DNA of 6,716 bases, taken from the NCBI GenBank assembly GCA_902465425.1, contig CABQNA010000086.1, positions 1 through 6,716 on the forward strand. The letters run 5' to 3'. The translations under genes were made by a program, and so were the position numbers. The notes beneath the pieces are model-generated. The model searched no databases, had not been told where the DNA came from, and saw only the letters and a list, made by a program, of their open reading frames with translations. Positions 1-4,693 of the stretch are shown here, one piece after another. Numbering within the stretch: the first letter of the stretch is position 1; each line of letters opens with the position of its first letter. Source of the stretch: an uncultured Collinsella sp. GTDB lineage: Bacteria; Actinomycetota; Coriobacteriia; Coriobacteriales; Coriobacteriaceae.

Positions 1-218
1 AGGATATGCCCGCCGTGGGGCACGGCACCGGCGGCAAGGCCGGTTCGGGCGCCCTGAACCGTTACCGGGACACGCTCGGCATGGAGCTTTTCCAAAATGG
101 CACGGAGCTCGTCTTCCGTTGTCGGAAACGAGATGCTCGAGGCCTCGCCCGATGCGCGAGACTCATCGCGACCATACTCTTCGAACTCGTCGGTGAAGGG
201 TTTGATGGTTGCAGACAC
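1..218 (-). CDS. FAD-linked oxidase, N-terminal part (GlcD-like), cut by window edge
   Basis: This is the first 72 codons of a leftward gene whose remainder lies outside the window. After a polar N-terminus, residues about 28-72 look like the start of a PCMH/VAO-type FAD-binding domain. The phrase SFPTTEDELRAILEKL is the usual lead-in (use of a prompt such as 'P.t.eel..il'), and VTVQGARTGLAAGAVP is the loop that holds the FAD pyrophosphate in glycolate oxidase GlcD and D-lactate dehydrogenase-like enzymes. By family knowledge such enzymes oxidise 2-hydroxy acids using FAD, usually in the cytoplasm or at the membrane. The exact substrate cannot be told from this fragment. The start is a GTG at 218-216, preceded 5 bases upstream by AAAGGGGGAG on the minus strand. 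An in-frame stop (TAG at 242-240) rules out a longer N-terminus. The gene is divergent from the next one. The family call is fairly sure; the specific enzyme is unknown. Confidence 0.8.
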   Translation of the reverse strand, partial: MSATIKPFTDEFEEYGRDESRASGEASSISFPTTEDELRAILEKLHAERVPVTVQGARTGLAAGAVPHGGHI

Positions 219-288
219 GCGAACTCCCCCTTTAGCTAACTACAGTGTTTGCAGGGAGATGTTACCGCATCGTTTCGTCAACGTGTTC

Positions 289-299
289 GAGACCGTCTC
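289..299. promoter_or_regulatory. Short palindrome GAGACCGTCTC, possible operator
   Basis: GAGAC and GTCTC form a perfect inverted repeat around one central base. It lies 71 bases upstream of the oxidase GTG start, in the divergent spacer, where a repressor or activator site could sit. An 11-base palindrome may also occur by chance. No regulator family is recognised. Confidence 0.25.
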
Positions 300-402
300 C
301 ATAATTGGCGATTTTTACGTTCGTGCAATTCGGCGAGCGGCTTGATTTCCTCGGCAGACGATGCTTTTGACACTTATGGCCCCGCCGTCGCCGGCCGCGC
401 GA

Positions 403-431
403 TTGACGCTCGAAAAAAGTTGGAGTATTTT
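403..431 (+). promoter_or_regulatory. Sigma-70-type promoter for the rightward surface-gene cluster
   Basis: TTGACG (403-408) and TATTTT (426-431) are separated by exactly 17 bases, the optimal spacing for a housekeeping sigma factor. The spacer is A-rich. Transcription would begin near 438, leaving a leader of about 125 bases before the ATG at 564. It is the only well-spaced promoter seen upstream of the rightward genes, so it probably drives the cluster from 564 to 3770. Confidence 0.55.
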
Positions 432-472
432 TTGCCGCCTTTTACCTGCGGAGACGCTAATCCGTCAAGCAT

Positions 473-490
473 TTGGTCAGAAATTGGTCA
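473..490 (+). repeat. TTGGTCA direct repeat with 11-bp phase
   Basis: TTGGTCA occurs at 473-479 and again at 484-490, so the two copies lie on the same face of the DNA helix. A further GTCA at 464-467 continues the 11-12 base rhythm. The repeat lies just downstream of the predicted transcription start, in the leader of the next gene. It could be a binding site for a protein or part of a repeated intergenic element; neither is proven. Confidence 0.4.
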
Positions 491-563
491 AGTAGCGGCT
501 GATACGGTCGGCGTCGACAGCCAAAACCGATAGAAGTTTTGGCCCAGAAGCAGGGAGGTTCCC

Positions 564-860
564 ATGGCATATTACTGGCCCCAGTACGGCATCGCCATCG
601 AAGTCGACGACGATCCCTATCTCCTACCTTTCGACGAAGAGGCATTCCCCGACACGACGGTCTACCACGTTACCACCGATGTGATCTGCGACCCCGAGTC
701 GTTCTCGGCGCTCGCCCACCACATCGCGCATATCCACGACATCGAGCTCCCTCCCAACTTCGACGAGCTCGTCTACTCGCGCCGTCTGATGCTTCACATG
801 CTCTTTGGAGCGGACCCGTCCACCTTTGCGCGCGTCTATACCACCAAGGATGCCGCATGA
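564..860 (+). CDS. 98-aa protein of unknown function, possible degenerate DUF559/Vsr-like fragment
   Basis: No confident family match is recognised. The start is well supported: GGGAGG at 553-558 sits 5 bases before the ATG. The protein is acidic and has no signal peptide or membrane segment, so it is likely cytoplasmic. Its N-terminal half (YYWPQYGIAIEVDDDPY, then VYHVTTDVICDPESF, then an Ala/His helix ending HHIAHIH) recalls the end of DUF559/Vsr-type endonuclease domains. In those, a strand ending in an acidic residue (IEVD) is followed by a strand and a 'd.ev...p..f...i' helix. The expected E-x-K catalytic pattern is not seen, so if related it is probably inactive or repurposed. The C-terminal part (residues 61-98) is helical with SRRLMLHMLFG. 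Its stop overlaps the next start by 4 bases (ATGA), so the two are translated together. Real as a gene; the function is open. Confidence 0.75.
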   Translation: MAYYWPQYGIAIEVDDDPYLLPFDEEAFPDTTVYHVTTDVICDPESFSALAHHIAHIHDIELPPNFDELVYSRRLMLHMLFGADPSTFARVYTTKDAA

Positions 861-1366
861 GCGCGAAGAGGCCACCCCACTTTGTAGGCCTGGGTCGTCG
901 CAAGAAGCTCATCGTTGTCTGTTTGGCCATCGTCTGCGCCCTTGTCGCCGTAGGACTATACGCTTGGCAGTCGCAGCCCGTACCCGAGGCGGGCGCTTCG
1001 GTTACGACGGCCGAGGGCAAAACGCGTCAGGAAATCCAAGATGAGCTCGACGCTATCGTCCGCGACAACATGATGACGATTTCGGTCGCGCCGGTCGCTC
1101 AGCTGCAGGAGGACGGCAAGCTGCGCGTCAACGTGCAAAACGTCCAAGACAATAAATTTCCCCAGCGATTCCGCGTCATCCAAAACGACGAGACCATGTA
1201 CGAATCCGGTGTGGTCGAGACCGGCAAGACAATCGAGACGTGCCCCGCCGGCGACATCAAAGAAGGCGAGGCGTACATCGAGATCCAGGCACTCGATGCC
1301 AAGACCCTCGACAGCCACGGCAATCCGACACGTGTCAAGGTGCGGGTTGAGCAAGCCGAGAACTAG
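857..1366 (+). CDS. Membrane-anchored extracellular protein, 169 aa
   Basis: The ATG at 857 overlaps the preceding stop by 4 bases and has AAGGA at 846-850, 6 bases upstream. An upstream in-frame extension to 539 would run through the 98-aa gene and is rejected. Residues 1-17 are basic (RRKK just before the membrane), residues about 18-37 form one hydrophobic transmembrane segment, and the remaining 130 residues are polar and should face outside. That part begins with a short acidic helix (TRQEIQDELDAIVRDNM) and continues as alternating strands, for example MTISVAPVAQL, KLRVNVQNVQ, RFRVIQNDETMYESGVV and TRVKVRVEQ, consistent with a small beta-sandwich. From memory, similar small one-pass exoproteins occur beside surface-adhesin genes in Gram-positive gut bacteria. 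A role as membrane-tethered accessory of the secreted proteins encoded downstream is inference. A 90-base gap follows. Confidence 0.85.
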   Translation: MSAKRPPHFVGLGRRKKLIVVCLAIVCALVAVGLYAWQSQPVPEAGASVTTAEGKTRQEIQDELDAIVRDNMMTISVAPVAQLQEDGKLRVNVQNVQDNKFPQRFRVIQNDETMYESGVVETGKTIETCPAGDIKEGEAYIEIQALDAKTLDSHGNPTRVKVRVEQAEN

Positions 1367-1419
1367 CTTTTCCGGCCGACGCGGCACCGCACGCAATTCA
1401 CCAGCATTCGTCCAATCAT

Positions 1420-1436
1420 CGCGGGGACGGCCCGCG
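1420..1436 (+). other. GC-rich hairpin upstream of a ribosome site
   Basis: CGCGGG (1420-1425) pairs with CCCGCG (1431-1436) around a five-base loop. No T run follows, so it is not a standard terminator. It ends 8 bases before the AAAGGA ribosome site of the 1457 gene. It could stabilise a processed transcript or tune translation, but in GC-rich DNA a 6-bp stem is weak evidence. Confidence 0.3.
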
Positions 1437-1456
1437 GCGAATAGAAAGGAACGACC

Positions 1457-2056
1457 ATGGACATCACCAGGAACATGAACGGAGCCAGAGCGCTCGTCGT
1501 GGGCGCAGGGCTCGCGCTCGCGCTCGCAATGGGCGCTGCCCCGACGCCAGCTATGGCGGCCGGGCGCGTTGGAACCACGAAAGTAATGGTCAGGACCGAG
1601 ATCGACAACGTTGAGTTCAAAGTTCCGACGGTTATTCCCTTCGTCGCCAAGGCCGACGGCACGCTTCAGGGCCCCTCAGAAGACGCGACCACCATCGACA
1701 ATCATTCGGCCTACGGCATCCATGTCACCAACATGAAGATCGACGCCATGAACACCTGGACCATTGCCGCCGACGCCAAGGCCGGAACCGCGCAGAACTC
1801 CATCGACTTTAAGGTCGGCCCCGACGGCGCACTCCAGAACGCCAGCGCCGCAATGCAGGGGACGGGCCTCGATCTTTCCAAGAACGCAGCCTTCGACATG
1901 GGCTACCAGGGCATTGCCGGCGGCAAGGACAAAATTATGCTCAAGACAAGCGGAAACGTCGCCCGCGTCACGCGCGACATCTTCCGCGTAACCGGCGAAG
2001 GCGATCAGGTTGCAACGATCACCTGGACGGTCGAGCCCGGTGCGCACACGGCGTAA
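1457..2056 (+). CDS. Secreted beta-rich surface protein, 199 aa
   Basis: The ATG at 1457 has AAAGGA at 1445-1450, 6 bases upstream. A second ATG (codon 7) lacks such a site. Residues 1-34 form a Sec signal peptide: a basic start with R5 and R11, a hydrophobic core of Ala/Leu/Gly, and a likely cut after A34 in PAMA-AG. There is no LPXTG motif or C-terminal membrane anchor. The mature part opens with a strand-like block (KVMVRTEIDNVEFKVPTVIP), then FVAKADGTLQGPSEDATTIDN and IHVTNMKI. This pattern ('P..ipf..k.dG....P....i.N.....i.vt.') is, from memory, common in exported beta-sandwich proteins of Coriobacteriia and some Firmicutes. The chain ends with a strand-rich segment, DQVATITWTVEP. There are no cysteines. 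It overlaps the next gene, which supplies a wall-sorting signal, so this may be the exposed subunit of a small surface assembly. The function is unproven. Confidence 0.85.
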   Translation: MDITRNMNGARALVVGAGLALALAMGAAPTPAMAAGRVGTTKVMVRTEIDNVEFKVPTVIPFVAKADGTLQGPSEDATTIDNHSAYGIHVTNMKIDAMNTWTIAADAKAGTAQNSIDFKVGPDGALQNASAAMQGTGLDLSKNAAFDMGYQGIAGGKDKIMLKTSGNVARVTRDIFRVTGEGDQVATITWTVEPGAHTA

Positions 2057-2321
2057 GGCTGTCGCCCTGGCCGCCGCCGTCAGCATCCTAGCGTTTGGGC
2101 CAGCCATGGCCTTTGCCCAGCAAGAACAGGCGCAGGCCGCCACGCAAGTGACGGTCGACCTCTCGGAGCTCGACCGCGGCGACCGCGAGGAACCGTTGGC
2201 GCAGACAGGCGACAAACGATGGCTCTTGGCAGCAGGCGCCGCAGCAGCAGGCGCGGGAACCGCCGGCCTCGGTCTGCACATCAAACGCAGCCAGAAACAA
2301 AACACGGACAGGCCGCACTAA
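2040..2321 (+). CDS. Tiny cell-wall protein with LAQTG sorting signal, 93 aa
   Basis: With the GTG at 2040, residues 1-26 are a Sec signal peptide (RTRR n-region, Ala/Val/Leu core, cut after AFA). Only about 30 mature residues follow, including TQVTVDLSELDRGDREEP. Then comes LAQTG at residues 53-57, a hydrophobic Ala/Gly-rich stretch (about 61-79) and a basic tail (KRSQK). That is the full arrangement of a sortase substrate, with Ala replacing the usual Pro of LPXTG. By family knowledge a sortase would cut between T and G and link the protein to peptidoglycan or to another subunit. No sortase is present in the window. The start is uncertain: an in-frame TTG at 2010 has GAAGG (1997-2001) at good spacing and would add 10 residues. 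Either choice overlaps the end of the preceding gene (by 17 or 47 bases), which points to coupled translation. The signal peptide argues against a frameshifted tail of the 199-aa protein. Confidence 0.8.
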   Translation: MRTRRKAVALAAAVSILAFGPAMAFAQQEQAQAATQVTVDLSELDRGDREEPLAQTGDKRWLLAAGAAAAGAGTAGLGLHIKRSQKQNTDRPH

Positions 2322-2339
2322 ATTAGCTAAGGAGACCCC

Positions 2340-3770
2340 ATGGCATCGAAGAACCTTTTGCCCGTCGTCGCACTTTGCGGCGCGCTCGCAACCGGAACGC
2401 CTGTCGCCGCTTGGGCGACTCCCGTCATGGCGGACTCCTTACCAGCAGTCCTAAGTTCCGCCCCAAATCCGTCGAGTACCATTGCGTGCGAGCGTTTTTC
2501 GATCGCACAGGCCGCGATCTCAACCTCGGGATGCCTTCGTCGTAATACGGACGGCTCGATAGTCGTGGATATCAAGCGTTCGAACAAGGCAAACGGCTCC
2601 CAGGCGGGGTGCGCCGTCTGCACGTGGCGCTCGGTTGTGCTCGATGCGGATGGCGATCCATGCAATTTAGAGTTGCGCATCGACATCGCTTCGGTCGATG
2701 ACTCGGCGAACGGAGCGAAGGTCGCCTTCGACGGTACGTTTTTTGAGAAAGGAGGCGGTATATGTCTGGGCTGCGCCGCCGCGAATGCAGATGATGCGCA
2801 GCCCACCCTCTCATTCACGACATCGTTGCGGCTGACCAAAGCCGGTACCGATGCCATCGCGGCGGGAGAAGCGTCCCTGCTGTTCTACGCCGTCAGCACC
2901 AAAGACACAGACGCTCATTTCGAGAAGCCAGCCGGATCACTCAGCCTTACACGAGGGATAGAGGCAGGCCCTATTGAAATCGATGCCCACGCGCAAAGCA
3001 GGCAACGCATTCTTGCCGACCCGGCGCTTCTCGAAATGGAGTGGAACGGATCCGGAGCCATCGGAATTCTTCCTTCCGCGCTTGACGCCAAGACGCTCCC
3101 CTCAAACGACGAACCCATCAACGCAACCATACAAGAAGAGAGCGCGGACAAAGAAGCAGGTGCGGGCGACACGCCGTCGCCGACAAACAGCGTCCCAGCT
3201 TCTTTCGAAGCACCGAATGGGCCCGCTACCGATTCAAACGATCCCGAGCTCGCAGACAGTCTGGGGCTTGCTGATCCTCAAGAGATCGATGAAGGTAACT
3301 GCTGCGTGCTTGCCGCGCTCGACCACACAGAGGTCATCGACGCTGCGAACATCGAAGTTGCCGCCGCCAATCAGCCCGTCCGCAAGTCGGCCATCATCGC
3401 ATTTCCTGAATCCATCGAAGTCGTCTTTTTGCCATCGGGCGAGGTCGTGGCCCCAACACTGCTCACCTTGTTGGGCGCCAAGAATACTAGAAACGAAATT
3501 AAAAAGGTCACGGTTGTCGACCCCGCAACGACCGCCAAGCTGCGTCTATACGCCGTTGCTCCAGACGGAGGCAAGACCTTGGAATTCGATGGCGACACAC
3601 TCCTAGCCTGGCGACGTCTGGACATTATGCAAGACGTCTCGTATCAGATCGAACTCGAAGGGTTTGATCGTGCCCGCGATGCCAATATCATCGCCGCGGC
3701 TATTGAATTCCCGCAGCGGCTTATGACACTGCGCTTTGAATACTATCCCTATGTCCCGACAACCACCTGA
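2340..3770 (+). CDS. Secreted two-part surface protein with CxxC pairs, 476 aa
   Basis: AAGGAG at 2329-2334 lies 5 bases before the ATG. Residues 1-31 are a signal peptide ending PVMA. The mature chain has an N-terminal region (about 45-245), a linker rich in Glu, Asp, Pro, Ser and Ala (about 255-318), and a C-terminal strand-rich domain (about 348-472). The N-terminal region carries C50, C65, C91, C94, C108, C142 and C145, including two CxxC pairs (GCAVC and ICLGC). C321-C322 lie after the linker. Outside the cell these may form disulfides or bind a metal. The C-terminal domain (FPESIEVVFLPSGEVVAP ... EIKKVTVVD ... LRFEYYP) follows the same layout as the 199-aa protein upstream. There is no wall-sorting motif or C-terminal membrane helix, so the protein is released or held by a partner. 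It is the last gene of the cluster, 18 bases after the LAQTG gene. No named family is recognised. Confidence 0.85.
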   Translation: MASKNLLPVVALCGALATGTPVAAWATPVMADSLPAVLSSAPNPSSTIACERFSIAQAAISTSGCLRRNTDGSIVVDIKRSNKANGSQAGCAVCTWRSVVLDADGDPCNLELRIDIASVDDSANGAKVAFDGTFFEKGGGICLGCAAANADDAQPTLSFTTSLRLTKAGTDAIAAGEASLLFYAVSTKDTDAHFEKPAGSLSLTRGIEAGPIEIDAHAQSRQRILADPALLEMEWNGSGAIGILPSALDAKTLPSNDEPINATIQEESADKEAGAGDTPSPTNSVPASFEAPNGPATDSNDPELADSLGLADPQEIDEGNCCVLAALDHTEVIDAANIEVAAANQPVRKSAIIAFPESIEVVFLPSGEVVAPTLLTLLGAKNTRNEIKKVTVVDPATTAKLRLYAVAPDGGKTLEFDGDTLLAWRRLDIMQDVSYQIELEGFDRARDANIIAAAIEFPQRLMTLRFEYYPYVPTTT

Positions 3771-3793
3771 GGCTTAAATGCTGCGCACCATCC

Positions 3794-3819
3794 CTAATAC
3801 CACTTATATAACGTATTAG
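3794..3819. promoter_or_regulatory. Inverted repeat around a TATATA core, probable operator/promoter of the DUF554 gene
   Basis: CTAATAC (3794-3800) and GTATTAG (3813-3819) are perfect 7-base arms around 12 bases that contain TATATA (3805-3810), a plausible -10. No good -35 is seen 17 bases upstream. A dimeric repressor bound here would cover the -10. It lies 69 bases before the DUF554 start and is much more A/T-rich than its surroundings. The binding protein is unknown. Confidence 0.45.
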
Positions 3820-3888
3820 ATGAGTCGCGATGTGCCTCGCATTTCGTTCTGCTACGATTGCCACGTTGGCATCAATACAGGAGGGCTC

Positions 3889-4605
3889 ATGCCGGGCTTG
3901 GGAACAATCATCAACGTTGTGCTTTTAGTTGCGGGCGGTCTTTTGGGATTAGTGGGCGGCCGCTTCATTACACCGCGCATCCAAGACACGCTCATGAAAG
4001 CATCGGGGCTGTGCGTCCTGTTTATCGGCCTGGGCGGCACCATGCAAAAGATGCTCATCATCGATGGGAAGGCACTGGCGACCACTGGTACCACCATGCT
4101 CATTGTCTCGTTCGCCCTCGGCTCGCTCATCGGCGAGGCCATCAACTTGGAGGCCGCCATTGAAAACCTTGGCGAATGGCTCAAGCGCAAAACCGGCAGC
4201 GAGGGCGATAACGAGTTCACCAACGCTTTTGTCTCGACTTCACTCACCGTGTGTATCGGCGCCATGGCCATTGTGGGATCGATCCAGGACGGCCTGCTCG
4301 GCGACTGGTCCACGCTTGCCCTCAAGGGCGCGCTGGACTGCATCATCGTCTGCACCATGACGGCGTCGCTTGGCCGCGGCTGCATTTTCTCCGCCCTGCC
4401 CGTCGCCGTGTTCCAGGGGACGATCACGCTGTTTGCCGGCGCACTCTCCCCCATCATGACTACGGCAGCCCTCGACAGCCTTTCGCTCGTAGGCTCCATG
4501 CTCATCTTCTGCGTCGGCGTCAACCTCATCCGTCCTCAGACCTTCCGCACGGCCAATATGCTCCCCTCCGTCGTCATCGCCGTCATCTACGCCCTCCTGT
4601 TCTAA
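3889..4605 (+). CDS. DUF554 family multispanning membrane protein (YqgA/YdfK-like)
   Basis: The protein has 238 residues, close to the usual DUF554 length. The start is the ATG at 3889, with AGGAGGG (3880-3886) just upstream. A further in-frame ATG at 3820 would add 23 polar residues that do not fit the family and has no ribosome site. Hydrophobic segments occur at about residues 5-23, 38-55, 68-86, 118-132, 147-160, 165-187, 196-212 and 223-238. The family signature is clear: the N-terminal PGLGTIINVVLLVAGGLLG, and later TVCIGAMAIVGSIQDGL..D...LALKGALD, then LGRGCIFSALPVAVFQG. The cellular role of DUF554 proteins is not established; a transporter-like function is only suspected. It stands alone between two regulatory spacers, so it is probably transcribed separately from both neighbours. 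Confidence 0.92.
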   Translation: MPGLGTIINVVLLVAGGLLGLVGGRFITPRIQDTLMKASGLCVLFIGLGGTMQKMLIIDGKALATTGTTMLIVSFALGSLIGEAINLEAAIENLGEWLKRKTGSEGDNEFTNAFVSTSLTVCIGAMAIVGSIQDGLLGDWSTLALKGALDCIIVCTMTASLGRGCIFSALPVAVFQGTITLFAGALSPIMTTAALDSLSLVGSMLIFCVGVNLIRPQTFRTANMLPSVVIAVIYALLF

Positions 4606-4619
4606 ATCTATCTACGCAG

Positions 4620-4647
4620 CAGCATCTCGAACACCTGTTTGATGCTG
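4620..4647. repeat. Outer inverted repeat CAGCATC/GATGCTG framing the SOS-like box
   Basis: CAGCATC (4620-4626) and GATGCTG (4641-4647) are perfect 7-base complements enclosing the LexA-like site. With the inner arms they make a nested dyad of about 28 bases. No T run follows, so this is not a terminator for the DUF554 gene. It may extend the operator or be a chance neighbour. Confidence 0.4.
4627..4642. promoter_or_regulatory. LexA/SOS box upstream of the TerB-N gene
   Basis: TCGAACACCTGTTTGA matches the actinobacterial LexA operator TCGAAC-N4-GTTCGA at 11 of its 12 defined bases; the single difference is T for C in the right arm. It also fits the core of the Bacillus-type box, CGAAC-N4-GTTYG. 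It covers the -35 position of the promoter ending at 4656, centred about 28 bases before the expected start of transcription. That is a typical place for LexA to block RNA polymerase. DNA damage would therefore be expected to switch on the TerB-N/ATPase genes. LexA itself is not in the window. Confidence 0.65.
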
Positions 4648-4656
4648 TGCTATGAT
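4648..4656 (+). promoter_or_regulatory. Extended -10 promoter of the TerB-N/ATPase operon
   Basis: TGC followed by TATGAT (4651-4656) is an extended -10 (TGn then a hexamer one base off TATAAT). The -35 region is weak (TCGAAC at 4627-4632, 18-base spacer) and coincides with the left arm of the LexA-like box. Extended -10 promoters tolerate a weak -35, which suits this design. Transcription would start near 4663, giving a leader of about 30 bases. Confidence 0.55.
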
Positions 4657-4693
4657 ATGAGGTCACCGAAGCTGCGTTAGGAGAGGAGAGACG

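Larger units (their letters stand above)
219..563. other. Divergent intergenic region of about 345 bases
   Basis: This stretch separates the leftward oxidase gene from the rightward cluster. It is visibly richer in A/T runs than the flanking genes, and open frames across it do not look coding: they lack a ribosome site, have random composition and run into neighbouring genes. It holds the rightward promoter, a GAGACCGTCTC palindrome and a phased TTGGTCA repeat, each listed separately. For the leftward gene only a lone TTGACG (281-276, minus strand) was seen without a matching -10, so its promoter is not placed. No RNA gene or terminator was recognised. Confidence 0.7.

Noticed and set aside
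275..290. Second LexA-like site (half-site GTTCGA at 285-290)
   Set aside because: The left half, TCGTCA, departs too far from TCGAAC, so only one arm is present.
6..345. Two rightward open frames (6-239 and 97-345) over the left edge
   Set aside because: They are antisense to the FAD-linked oxidase fragment, whose protein motif is convincing.
367..372. TTGACA as -35 of a second rightward promoter
   Set aside because: The region 16-18 bases downstream is GC-rich and holds no -10-like sequence.
249..533. 94-aa rightward open frame in the intergenic region
   Set aside because: It begins at a TTG without a ribosome site, has no domain-like composition, and covers the promoter and repeat features. 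It is a chance frame.
539..856. N-terminal extension of the 169-aa membrane protein back to 539
   Set aside because: The extension is Arg/His/Pro-rich shadow sequence of the 98-aa gene. The ATG at 857 has a ribosome site and places the membrane segment normally.
1420..1436. Hairpin as an intrinsic terminator after the 169-aa gene
   Set aside because: There is no T run after the stem, and the next ribosome site follows at once.
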